Source: Thermaerobacter sp. FW80
Lineage (GTDB): Bacteria; Bacillota; Sulfobacillia; Thermaerobacterales; Thermaerobacteraceae
Length of the DNA stretch: 64,000 nt
NCBI RefSeq assembly: GCF_004634385.1
Contig: NZ_CP037895.1
Location: 2,641,245-2,705,244, forward strand
Direction of reading: 5' to 3'
Below are positions 26,175 through 34,524 of the stretch, one piece after another. Position 1 is the first letter of the stretch. Each line of letters begins with the position of its first letter. A program made the translations under genes and the position numbers. The notes beneath the pieces were generated by a model. It did no database searches and was not told the DNA's origin. It worked only from the letters and a program-made list of their open reading frames with translations.

Positions 26175-27593
26175 ATGCCGGTTCCGACGCAGGCCGCAGA
26201 TTCCCCGGTCCTGGTCCGCGGCGCCGCTCCCGCGCCGGCACGTTCCCCGGCTGGCGCCGGCAACGGTGTCCCGCCGCACCAGGCCAGGATGGCAAGCCCT
26301 GCCGCGTCCCCGGGTCCCGTCGCCGGGGAGACGGACGATTCTTTGCTGGGGCGCTACGTCAACCGCTATCTGTTGCCACGGGTGGCGCTCACGGTCATCG
26401 GCCTGGCCTCCCTGATCGGCGTCTACCTGACCCTGCGGATGCAGGGCGTGCCGCTGTGGTTGGTCCTACCCCGCTGGTCGGGTTTGGTGGGCCTCGGAAT
26501 TCTGGCCGGTGGCACCATGTGGTGGTCCCGGTTCGTCGTGCCCCGCGACACCCAGCCCGCGGCCATGGCGCGGTTGGCCGTCGCCCAGGCCCGGCACTAC
26601 CGGCCCCTGGCAGCCGGCGCGCTCGTCGCAGCCCTGATGGGCGGGGGCGCCTGGGCGGCCTGGATGGGTCCCGTGGCTGCGACCCGCGGCTGGCTTGGGT
26701 TGTGGTTGCTGGTGATTGCCCTGCACGGCACCCTGGTGGCTGCCACCCTGGCCCTGCTCAGCCGGCCTGATCGGGAAGCGCTGGAGGCCCGGCGCCAGGC
26801 CCTGGCGGTGTTGGTTGCCGCCATCGCCCTGCTGATCACCATGGCGGTGCTGGATGCCGCCCTCACCTTCGGGGCCTACTGGCCGGCCTGGACCTTGCGC
26901 GTGCTCCACCTGGGGGCCTTCGGCCTCTGGCTTGGTGGTGCCGTGTGGAACATCTTCGTCGCCGTGCCTGCTGCCCGGGATGAACTGGCCTTCGCCACCG
27001 TGGCCGCCTCGGCCACCCAGCTGGAACGCTTCCGCAAGCGGGTTCGGATCTTCCTGCCGCTGCTGCTAGTCAGCGGCTTCGCCCAGGCGGCCGCCTATGC
27101 CGGCTGGAACCCGCTGGCCTGGACGGGGAGCGGGGTGGGCCAGCTGGCGCTGGTCAAGCTGGGGCTGGTGGCGGTCCTGTTCGTCATCTTCATCACCTGC
27201 CCGCTCTGGCGCGCCTGCTCGCCGATCAAGGGGATGTGCGACCTAGAGGAACTGGCCGGTCCGGCAGCCGGCACGGCACCGGGCGGCCAGCCAGCGCCCG
27301 GGCGCGATCATCCGGGACGCCTCACCAGGGCCACCGTGGAGGGCGCGGTAGCGGCTGCCCCGGTCCGGCGCCTGGACCGGCGCGGCACCGGGTGCGCCGG
27401 GTTCGTCCACGTAGAAGAAGCCCTGGCGGCCATGGCGCCGGGCGAGGTGCTGGAGCTTTTGAGTTCCGATCCCATCTCGTGGTGGGAGCTTCCGGCGTGG
27501 CTGGAGGTCCACGGGCACCGGCTGCTGTTCCGGGAGCGGCGCCGGATGTGGCCCTGGCGGTATTTCCGGTTCCTCATCCAGCGCGGCGCGTAA
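26175..27593 (+). CDS. CopD-like membrane protein fused to a TusA-like domain
   Basis: 472 residues from ATG 26175 (ggaggtga upstream). Residues about 65-355 form roughly eight helices with CopD-like features (RVLHLGAFGLWLGGAVWNIFVAVPAARDE). A short linker leads to a TusA/SirA-type domain from about residue 398: LDRRGTGCAGFVHVEEALAAMAPGEVLELLSSDP...WLEVHGHRLL. TusA proteins carry sulfur on a Cys in a Cys-Pro motif; here the Cys is present (Cys407) but followed by Ala. The partner and reaction are unknown. A Crp/Fnr box lies upstream and the divergent neighbour carries TusA-fold DUF2249 domains, so the two genes probably work together. Confidence 0.78.
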   Translation: MPVPTQAADSPVLVRGAAPAPARSPAGAGNGVPPHQARMASPAASPGPVAGETDDSLLGRYVNRYLLPRVALTVIGLASLIGVYLTLRMQGVPLWLVLPRWSGLVGLGILAGGTMWWSRFVVPRDTQPAAMARLAVAQARHYRPLAAGALVAALMGGGAWAAWMGPVAATRGWLGLWLLVIALHGTLVAATLALLSRPDREALEARRQALAVLVAAIALLITMAVLDAALTFGAYWPAWTLRVLHLGAFGLWLGGAVWNIFVAVPAARDELAFATVAASATQLERFRKRVRIFLPLLLVSGFAQAAAYAGWNPLAWTGSGVGQLALVKLGLVAVLFVIFITCPLWRACSPIKGMCDLEELAGPAAGTAPGGQPAPGRDHPGRLTRATVEGAVAAAPVRRLDRRGTGCAGFVHVEEALAAMAPGEVLELLSSDPISWWELPAWLEVHGHRLLFRERRRMWPWRYFRFLIQRGA

Positions 27594-27635
27594 CCGCCGT
27601 GCCGGGTCCCGCAAGCGGGTTTGATGGATCGAGCA

Positions 27636-27663
27636 GCCGCCCGCCGACCCCCCGGTGGGCGGC
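27636..27663 (+). terminator. Stem-loop after the CopD/TusA fusion gene
   Basis: Arms gccgcccgccg (27636-27646) and cggtgggcggc (27653-27663) pair over 11 positions with one G-T, loop of 6 C-rich bases, 43 bp after the stop. Confidence 0.5.
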
Positions 27664-27813
27664 GCCGCCTTGCCGCCTCGTGCCGGCCTCCAACCGGGCG
27701 CCCGCCTGCTACCCTGTTGCCTCCGTGCCCCCCGTGCCGCATGATGAAGCCATGGAACACCTTGCCACCCACAGTAGATTAGGTTAGATTCGACGGCCTC
27801 CGGCTTCCCGTGG

Positions 27814-27835
27814 GGGGCGCGGGCTTCCGCGCCCC
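27814..27835 (+). repeat. Hairpin in the leader region of the DoxX gene
   Basis: Nine perfect base pairs (ggggcgcgg / ccgcgcccc) with loop gctt. The 345-bp interval 27594-27938 also holds an AT-richer patch near 27775-27790 (tagattaggttagatt) that may be promoter sequence; no Crp/Fnr box is seen there. Confidence 0.45.
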
Positions 27836-27938
27836 GGGGTCGGCTCGGCCCCATTCCGGAAGTGCACGCCCAGCCAGCGTAGGGCGGGGGGCCGGGGTGC
27901 ACAGTAATGCTGGCGGCCGCGCCGACAGGAGGGTGACG

Positions 27939-28493
27939 ATGGCACGCGACGTCTTCCTCGAGATCCATGAGCCTGCGCCCGTGCGCTGGCTGTTGGCCCA
28001 TCCCCGGGCGGGCTGGTTGTGGCTCGTTCCCCGCCTGTGGCTGGGGTGGCAGTGGTTGCAGGCCGCCCTGGGCAAGCTGGGTGATCCCGCCTGGACAGGA
28101 GCCCAGGCCGGCGCGGCCCTGCAGGGTTTCATCCAGGGTGCCCTGCAGCGCGCCGGGGGTCCCCACCCCGAGGTGACGGGCTGGTACGCCCGCTTCCTCC
28201 GCGACGTGGTCTTGCCCAACGCCGCCTCGTGGGCCAAGTTGGTCGCCTACGGGGAGCTGCTGGTGGGCATCGCCCTGCTGGCCGGCATGCTCACGGGGAT
28301 TGCGGCCTTCTTCGGGAGCTTCATGAACTTCAGCTTCATGCTGGCCGGCACGTCCAGCAGCAACCCGGTGATGTTCGCCGTCGCCACCGCCCTGGTGCTG
28401 GCCTGGCGGGTGGCGGGATGGATCGGTCTGGATCGGTGGCTGCTCCCCCTTCTCGGCACGCCGTGGCAGCCGGGGCGCGCCTTCCGGCGCTAG
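27939..28493 (+). CDS. DoxX-family membrane protein
   Basis: 184 residues from ATG 27939 (aggagggtgac upstream). Four helices of the DoxX/DoxD type; the core GELLVGIALLAGMLTGIAAFFGSFMNFSFMLAGTSSSNPVMF is characteristic. DoxD in archaea is part of thiosulfate:quinone oxidoreductase, while bacterial DoxX proteins have mixed roles in redox homeostasis. It sits inside the nitrogen-oxide and sulfur-carrier island, but I find no Crp/Fnr box for it. Confidence 0.85.
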   Translation: MARDVFLEIHEPAPVRWLLAHPRAGWLWLVPRLWLGWQWLQAALGKLGDPAWTGAQAGAALQGFIQGALQRAGGPHPEVTGWYARFLRDVVLPNAASWAKLVAYGELLVGIALLAGMLTGIAAFFGSFMNFSFMLAGTSSSNPVMFAVATALVLAWRVAGWIGLDRWLLPLLGTPWQPGRAFRR

Positions 28494-28590
28494 GAGCGGC
28501 CACCACGCCGCGTCGACGACCGCGGCGCCCGTGGCCCCACGGGGACCCTTGCCCTGCGGTTGCCGGCGGGGGGAGCGGAGGCTGGTCAGA

Positions 28591-29748
28591 TTGCTGTTCG
28601 TCGCGCTCCTCCTGGCCGCGTGCACGTTGAGCGCGGCACTGTGCATCGAAGCCTTGGGCGCCCGTCTGAGAATCCGGCGCCTGGGCGACGCACCCATCGG
28701 CCATCGCCCGCACTGGCCACGGGTGTCCATCGTCGTGCCGGCCCACAACGAGGAAGCCCATCTGGAACCGGCCGTTCGCTCCCTCATGGCGCAGGACTAC
28801 CCCGACCTCGAAATCGTGCTCGTGGACGACCGGTCCGAGGACCGGACCGGGGCGATGGTGGACGAACTCGCCCGCCGGGATCCCCGGATCCGGGCGCTCC
28901 ACGTACGCGATCTTCCGCCGGGGTGGATGGGAAAGAACCACGCCATGTGGCTCGGGGCTCGAGCAGCCACGGGCGAGTGGCTCCTCTTCACTGACGCCGA
29001 CGTCCACATGCACCCCGACACGGTCCGCCGCGCCGTGGATCACGCCCTTCGCCACGGACTCGACCACCTCACGGTGGCGCCCCTTCTCACGGTCCGCGGT
29101 CTGGTCCTCGCGGCCTGGGTCGGTCTCTTCACCCTGCTGTTCATCGCCTCGGAAAGACCCCATCGGGTCCGGGACCCAAGATGCAGCCACGGGGTCGGCG
29201 TCGGAGCGTTCAACCTGATTCGGCGCGCGGTGTACGAGGCCATCGGCACCCATCGTGCCATCGCGCTCCGTCCGGACGACGACCGGCAGCTGGGCCGGCA
29301 AGTGAAACGCCACGGCTACGCCCAGGAGCTGCTCGTCGGCGGGGAACGGATCCGCGTCGCCTGGTACCAGACGCTCGGAGAGGCGCTCCGCGGCATCGAG
29401 AAGAACACGCTTGCAGGGATGGACTACCGCTGGGACATCGCGCTGGTCGGGCTGGCTGCCGTCGCCCTGGCGATGCTGTTGCCATGGATCGCGCTGATCC
29501 TGGGCGCCGGGTGGATCCGGTGGACAGCCGCCGCCGCGATCATCGCCATCGCGGTCGGCTACCTGCTGGCAAACCCGCCCCCCTTGTGGCGCGGTCTTCT
29601 CGTCCTGCCGGTCGGGTCCGTGGTGCTGGTCTACGGTTTGGCGCGGGCGCTGGTGATCACCGCCCTCCGGGGCGGCATCTACTGGGGTGGCCGGTTCTTC
29701 CCCCTTGAGCAATTGCGGCAGAACACCACGCACAACGCCTCGTTGTGA
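28591..29748 (+). CDS. Family 2 glycosyltransferase, membrane-anchored
   Basis: 385 residues if TTG 28591 is the start (gcggagg nine bases upstream); ATG 28531 would add 20 residues but has no ribosome binding site. An N-terminal membrane helix is followed by the GT2 fold: VSIVVPAHNEEAHLEPAVRSL, VDDRSEDRTG, the DADVHM metal-binding motif (DxD type), then RPDDDRQLGRQVKRHGY and several C-terminal helices. Similar proteins transfer sugars to lipids such as hydroxy-carotenoids. It reads as unrelated to its redox neighbours. Confidence 0.85.
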   Translation: MLFVALLLAACTLSAALCIEALGARLRIRRLGDAPIGHRPHWPRVSIVVPAHNEEAHLEPAVRSLMAQDYPDLEIVLVDDRSEDRTGAMVDELARRDPRIRALHVRDLPPGWMGKNHAMWLGARAATGEWLLFTDADVHMHPDTVRRAVDHALRHGLDHLTVAPLLTVRGLVLAAWVGLFTLLFIASERPHRVRDPRCSHGVGVGAFNLIRRAVYEAIGTHRAIALRPDDDRQLGRQVKRHGYAQELLVGGERIRVAWYQTLGEALRGIEKNTLAGMDYRWDIALVGLAAVALAMLLPWIALILGAGWIRWTAAAAIIAIAVGYLLANPPPLWRGLLVLPVGSVVLVYGLARALVITALRGGIYWGGRFFPLEQLRQNTTHNASL

Positions 29749-29892
29749 CGAACCGGCACCGCCCGAGGGAAGGCGGAGCCGGCGTCCAGGGATCGCCAGC
29801 AGCAAGATCCGATCGCCGATCCCGCTCGCGTCTCCACCCTCCCCGGAGGAGCGGTTTGCCCGCTAGCCCTCACCGGCTCGACCAGCTTCCCC

Positions 29893-29908
29893 TGTGACCC
29901 CCATCACC
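29893..29908 (+). promoter_or_regulatory. Crp/Fnr-type box upstream of mrp
   Basis: TGTGA-ccccca-TCACC. TACGCT at 29930-29935 starts exactly 37 bp after the box start, giving a predicted transcription start near 29942 and a 39-base leader to ATG 29981. Confidence 0.78.
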
Positions 29909-29980
29909 GACCGCACCCGTCCCTGGCGCTACGCTGGAACCGGACGGGCCCATGGCCTGCGAACAGGAGGAACCTGGCCC

Positions 29981-31093
29981 ATGAACAAGCGCGACGTGTT
30001 GCAGCAGCTGGTCCGAGTGCGGTTGGCCGACGGCAGCAGTCCCCTGGCGGATGGCCGCATCCAGGACGTGCTCATCGAGATGCACGGCGAGCGGGCCCAC
30101 GTGGCGATCCTGATCGATGAGAACTGGGACGGCGGCTCGCCGCCGGCCGACGCCCAGGAGCGCTTGCGGCAAGCGGTGCTGGCGATGCCGGGGGTCGCGT
30201 CGGTGCGCATCGTCCCGCGGCCGCGCCCCCGCGCCCGGGGCGTGACGGTCCCCGGCGCCGCGCCCGCTCCGGGGGGAGGGGACGCCCCGGCCCGCAAGCT
30301 GCCCGAGGGCCTGGCCGGCGCCCGCTTCGTCGCCGTGGCCAGCGGCAAGGGCGGCGTCGGCAAGTCCAGCGTCAGCGTCAACCTGGCGGTGGCCCTGGCC
30401 CGGCGCGGCCTGCGGGTGGCCATCCTGGATTGCGACATCTACGGCTTCAGCGTCCCCGCCTTGATCGGCCTGGAACGGTCGCCCGCCCTGGACGACAATC
30501 GCAAGGTCATTCCCGGTCACGGCCACGGCGTCGACGTCATGTCGATGGACTTCTTCGTCCAGAACAACAGCCCGGTGGTGTGGCGCGGGCCCATGCTGGG
30601 GAAGGCCCTGCGCCAGTTCCTGTTCGACACCGCGTGGAACCATCCCGACGTGGTGGTCCTGGACCTGCCCCCGGGCACGGGCGACATGGCCCTGGACGTG
30701 CAGCAGCAGTTCCCGCCCATGGACGTGCTCATCGTCACCACCCCCGACCCCTTCGCCGCCCGCGTGGCCGAGCGCGCGGGCTCCATGGCCGTGAAGATGG
30801 GCCACCGGGTGATGGGCGTGGTGGAGAACATGGCGTACCGGGAGTGCAGCGGCTGCGGGCGGCGCGAGTACCTGCTGGGCCGGGGAGGCGGCGACGCCGT
30901 GGCGGCGGCGCTGGGCACGCAGGTGCTGGCGCGCATCCCCATGGAACCCCCGCCGCCGGGCCTTCGCACCGACGGCCTGTTCCCGCCCGCATCGGCCGCG
31001 GGGCGCGCGTACGAGGAACTGGCCGCAACGGTGGCCGCACGACTGGGGTTGAACCGGCAGGACGCGGCGCGTCCCGCCGGGCGTTCCCGCTGA
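29981..31093 (+). CDS. mrp: Mrp/ApbC family P-loop Fe-S carrier
   Basis: 370 residues from ATG 29981 (aggagg 10 bases upstream). A short N-terminal DUF59-like region (about 1-80) precedes a Pro/Arg linker and the MinD-like ATPase: deviant Walker A SGKGGVGKSS near residue 121, DCDIYGFSVPALIGL, LDLPPGTGDMALDVQQ, and the cluster-binding CSGCGRR. Mrp proteins deliver 4Fe-4S clusters to apoproteins. The Crp/Fnr box upstream places it in the same regulon as the MIP18 protein, suggesting repair of NO-damaged clusters. Confidence 0.92.
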   Translation: MNKRDVLQQLVRVRLADGSSPLADGRIQDVLIEMHGERAHVAILIDENWDGGSPPADAQERLRQAVLAMPGVASVRIVPRPRPRARGVTVPGAAPAPGGGDAPARKLPEGLAGARFVAVASGKGGVGKSSVSVNLAVALARRGLRVAILDCDIYGFSVPALIGLERSPALDDNRKVIPGHGHGVDVMSMDFFVQNNSPVVWRGPMLGKALRQFLFDTAWNHPDVVVLDLPPGTGDMALDVQQQFPPMDVLIVTTPDPFAARVAERAGSMAVKMGHRVMGVVENMAYRECSGCGRREYLLGRGGGDAVAAALGTQVLARIPMEPPPPGLRTDGLFPPASAAGRAYEELAATVAARLGLNRQDAARPAGRSR

Positions 31094-31322
31094 CGGCTCG
31101 TCGACGGCTCGGGCCGCGGGCGTGGGCGGCTCGGGTCGGACGGAGGACCCTGCTCCCGTTCCACCTCGCGCGCGGGCCGGGGCCACCACCCCCGGCCCGC
31201 GCTGTACCGCGTTGCCCTCTCGTCGGGCGACCGACCTGCGGCAAATGCCTGTGCGGTGGAAGCGCCAACGCAGGTCCTCCGCCGGTTTGTGGATTGACCG
31301 GGCTGACGCCGTGAAACTGCGA

Positions 31323-31349
31323 CGGCGCCGGCCATCCAGGCCGGCGCCG
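31323..31349. terminator. Bidirectional hairpin between mrp and the multicopper oxidase gene
   Basis: Perfect 11-bp arms (cggcgccggcc, 31323-31333; 31339-31349) with loop atcca, between convergent stops at 31093 and 31401. No T tract. Nothing else is recognisable in 31094-31400. Confidence 0.6.
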
Positions 31350-31400
31350 CGGTTCGCCAGGAGGCCATGAGGCAAGCTTCAGAGTCCCGTCCGAACCGCC

Positions 31401-32479
31401 CTACTCCTCCACCTGCAGCACCTGGATCAAGCCCAGCATGTTGCCGTGGGAGTCCTCGACGTGGGAGATGATGTGACAGTGCCAGACCCACGTCCCGGGA
31501 CGGTCGAAGTTCACCAGCACGTCGTAGGTGTCGCCGGGCATCATGTCCAGGGTGTTCGCCTTGATCGGCTGGGGCAGCGGCTGGCCGTCCTTGGCGATGA
31601 TGGTGAAGTCGGCCCCGTGCAGATGCATCGGGTGCACCAACTCGCCGATGTTCATGAGGCGGAAGCGCGCCGTCTCACCCAGCTTGAGTTTGATGACCGG
31701 CGTGTGGGGGAAGGACTTGCCGTTGATGACGTACCCCAGCTGACCGTCGCCGATCATCAGGCTGTATTCCTTGTCGTACTTCCAGGGTTCGGGCCCCTTG
31801 GGCTCGACGATGAACGTCCCGTACAGGCCCAAGCCCTTCTGCTTCATCGTGTTGAAGTGGGTGTGGTACATGTGGGTCCCCGCCGGCTTGGCCACGAATT
31901 CGTAGACGAACCGGCCCCCGGGCGGGATGGGGTCCTGGGTCACCATGGGCACGCCGTCCATCTTGTTGGGGACCGCCAACCCATGCCAATGGACCACCGT
32001 GGGCTCGGGCAGCTGGTTCTTCACGATGATCCGGACCCGGTCGCCCTCCTTCACTCGGATCTGGGGACCGGGCACCGTCCCGTTGAAGGTCCAGGCCTCG
32101 TACTCCTTGTCGCCCACCGACCACTTGACCGGCAGCGCCGTCAGCTCGAAGACCTTGACGCCGTCCTCCACCCGGTACTTGGCCAACTGCTGCCCCTCGG
32201 GCAGCGGCTGCTGGCCCTCGGAGCCCGTCCCCGCCGGGTAGATCGTGTAGTCCGCCGGCGCGGCCGTGCTCCCGGAGCCGTGGCCGGCCGCGGTCTGCCC
32301 CGTGCCCGCGGCGTCCCCGCTTCCGGCCGACGCACCGCCCCTCGCCGGGGCGGCCGGCGCCTGGCCGGATCCGAGGGCGCCCACCTGCGGGGCGACCGCC
32401 CAGACCACCAGGCCGACCACCACCGCCCCGGTCAGGAGCCACCATGCCTTGCGCTTCCGGTCCGTCTTGCCCCGCGTCA
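31401..32479 (-). CDS. Two-domain multicopper oxidase
   Basis: 359 residues from ATG 32479 (gggaggt 9 bases upstream), with an N-terminal membrane anchor (about residues 12-31) and an Ala/Gly-rich linker, so it is extracytoplasmic. All four copper motifs are present: HWHG (164-167), HMYHTH (203-208), HPMHLHG (283-289) and HCHIISHVEDSHGNM (334-348). At this length it is a two-cupredoxin laccase-like enzyme that probably works as an oligomer. Substrate could be Cu(I), Mn or phenolic; the nearby CopD-like and NirK genes favour a role with copper. No Crp/Fnr box was found. Confidence 0.9.
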
Positions 32480-32718
32480 TGGCGCACCGACCTCCCGGTG
32501 CCATGGTCGCAGAGCAAGCTGAGCGACGGTTGAGCGAAACCTGAGGGCCAGCTGAGAAAGGGGCTACGCCGGAGGAGCCGCGTCCCGGGGGTGCCGAGGC
32601 AGCGGATCGACGCTGGCGAGCGGATGCGACGGCCAAAGGCACCGCCCCGGGGTGCTGGCGTGCGCCATGGCCGCCAGTCGGCCGTGGCCGCGAGGCGTCG
32701 CGGCCCCCTGCTCGGGGA

Positions 32719-33201
32719 CTACCGCACGAGCTGTACCGCCAAGAACACGACGATCAGGGCCAGAATGGCCGTCACCCGAGCCAGGCGGCCCGCCCTGCGG
32801 CGCAGTCGCTCGGGATCGCCGCCGGCGCGGGCCGCCCGCTCGACCGCCGGCCCGGCGACGAAGTCGTGCATGGCGGTGAGCAGCATCATCAGGGACACGG
32901 CGAGGAGCTTGGCGCCCAGGATCCGACCCCATGGCGTCTGAAAGAAGCTGCCGTCCATCACGTTGGCCAGGGTGGCTCCCCGAGCCGCCATCTGCACGGC
33001 GCCCGTGACGGCCAGGATGGCCAGGGCGGTCCACCCCACCACGCGGAAGCGGTGCCCCACGTCGGCGAAGAGCCGGGCGCGTACGTCGGCCGGGTATCGG
33101 CGCGACGCCGGCACCACCACCAGGCTGAGGAACAGGATGCCGCCGACCCAGACCATGGCCGCGAGGACGTGGACGAAGACCACGAGCTCATAGCCCCGCA
33201 T
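32719..33201 (-). CDS. CopD-like four-helix membrane protein
   Basis: 160 residues from ATG 33201 (ggaggg 9 bases upstream). MRGYELVVFVHVLAAMVWVGGILFLSLVVVPASRR is the CopD-family first helix with its conserved His, followed by WTALAILAVTGAVQMA, the LLAVSLMMLLTAMHDF helix and a C-terminal helix. CopD proteins are linked to copper uptake, though many homologues may be haem-binding. The Crp/Fnr box at 33375-33390 has a TACGGT -10 on this strand (33354-33349), 36 bp from the box edge, so divergent control with the hemerythrin gene is likely. Confidence 0.82.
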   Translation of the reverse strand: MRGYELVVFVHVLAAMVWVGGILFLSLVVVPASRRYPADVRARLFADVGHRFRVVGWTALAILAVTGAVQMAARGATLANVMDGSFFQTPWGRILGAKLLAVSLMMLLTAMHDFVAGPAVERAARAGGDPERLRRRAGRLARVTAILALIVVFLAVQLVR

Positions 33202-33374
33202 GCCCGGTTCGCCCTCCCCCTGCACGAAGCGCGTCGGCTCTGGCGCCCAGCACGTCTCGGTCCCGGATGGACGGCGGGGCGCGGTCGCACGGCCCGCCCT
33301 GGCGTGCGGCGCCCGACCAGCCCCGCCCCGACGCTGTTCACCCACGCTACCGTACCACGCCGCCTCGGCCCAGC

Positions 33375-33390
33375 TGTGACGGCCATCACA
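33375..33390. promoter_or_regulatory. Perfect Crp/Fnr-type box in a divergent promoter
   Basis: TGTGA-cggcca-TCACA matches the symmetric consensus fully. On the plus strand TACGCT (33412-33417) begins exactly 37 bp from the box start; on the minus strand TACGGT (33354-33349) begins 36 bp away. One box could therefore activate both the hemerythrin and CopD-like genes. Confidence 0.85.
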
Positions 33391-33461
33391 GCCCCGTCTG
33401 CCCGGCCAGCGTACGCTGGCCCCAAAGCGCCGGTTGCCACCGTCGAAGGAGGGGGAGCCCC

Positions 33462-34367
33462 ATGGTCCCACGGGATCCGGACGCGGCTGCGCGCATCCGC
33501 GCCCACCACGAGGCCATGATGCTCGCCGTGGACCAGCGCCAAGAGGCACTGATGGCCGCCGTGCGCCACGGCGAGCCGTATCGCCCCGCCCTGGCCGAAC
33601 TGGCGCGCTACGCCCGGGAGGAGGTGCTGCGCCACGCGGCTGCCGAGGAGGCGACGTTGTACGTGGCGGCCACGGGCCGACCGGCGGGGCGGGCGATGGT
33701 GGCCGCCCTGACCGCTGAGCACGGCGCCATCCGCGCCGCCCTAGAGCGGCTCGAAGGCGCGCGCGATGCCCTCGAGGCCGTGGCCGCGGCCGCGGCGTTG
33801 GCCGCCCTCTTCAAGGGTCACGTCGCCAAGGAGAACGACGTGCTCTTGCCCATGCTCCTGGAAGAACCGGCCGTCGACCTGGCGGGGCTCCTCCAAGGGA
33901 TGGAGGGACGCCTGGCGGCCCCCGACGCCACCGCTGACGGCGGCTGCCCTCAAACCCTCGACCCGGAGAGGGTGGGGCAGGACCCGGCCGCACGGACGGA
34001 CGGGACGGAGTCGGGCGAACCGGTAGGGAGGGTCGGGCGAGCCGGCACGACGTCTACGGACTTGCCCAAGCCCACGGATCCGCCGGAAGGGGCGCCCGAG
34101 CTCGACGTGCGCGGCTACCCACCGGCCCAGCGCCACCCGGTGATCTTCGCAACGTTCCACGCCCTGGAACCCGGCCAGGCCTTCATCCTGGTCAACGACC
34201 ACGATCCGAAGCCGCTCTACTACCAGTTCGCGGCGGAGCACGCCGGGCGGTTTGAATGGGAATACCTGGAGCGCGGTCCCGCGGCCTGGCGGGTTCGTAT
34301 CGGCAAGGTCGCAAGCGGCGGCCAGCCTGACGCCCCAGGTGCCGGAGGGCCTGGTGGACTCCCCTAG
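33462..34367 (+). CDS. Hemerythrin-like (HHE) and DUF2249 two-domain protein
   Basis: 301 residues from ATG 33462 (aaggaggggg upstream). The N-terminal about 140 residues form a hemerythrin-like four-helix bundle with iron-ligand candidates in IRAHHEAMM, EVLRHAAAEE, TAEHGAI and FKGHVAKEND. After a 70-residue disordered linker comes DUF2249: LDVRGYPPAQRHPVIFATFHALEPGQAFILVNDHDPKPLYY. Hemerythrin-DUF2249 pairs are commonly linked to NO and Fe-S repair (compare YtfE/ScdA). It has the best Crp/Fnr box of the window. Confidence 0.88.
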   Translation: MVPRDPDAAARIRAHHEAMMLAVDQRQEALMAAVRHGEPYRPALAELARYAREEVLRHAAAEEATLYVAATGRPAGRAMVAALTAEHGAIRAALERLEGARDALEAVAAAAALAALFKGHVAKENDVLLPMLLEEPAVDLAGLLQGMEGRLAAPDATADGGCPQTLDPERVGQDPAARTDGTESGEPVGRVGRAGTTSTDLPKPTDPPEGAPELDVRGYPPAQRHPVIFATFHALEPGQAFILVNDHDPKPLYYQFAAEHAGRFEWEYLERGPAAWRVRIGKVASGGQPDAPGAGGPGGLP

Positions 34368-34474
34368 GGCCCGAGAGGGCTGAGAACAGCTAACGCGCTG
34401 CTTATCATTTCTTGCCCAACGTCATCAAATCTTCGCATTCCCTCCCCTCTGCTCCTCGGTCGCCCTTTAACATG

Positions 34475-34486
34475 GAACATATGTTC
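34475..34486 (+). promoter_or_regulatory. Palindrome in the tnpB promoter region
   Basis: GAACATATGTTC, a perfect 12-bp palindrome, lies just before a TATGCT -10 candidate (34490-34495). Copy 2 keeps the arms (GAACATCTGTTC, 41934-41945) although the surrounding sequence has diverged, which suggests selection. Confidence 0.55.
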
Positions 34487-34524
34487 TGGTATGCTGTCCT
34501 TGGATGATTTTGGGGGGCCTGCCC

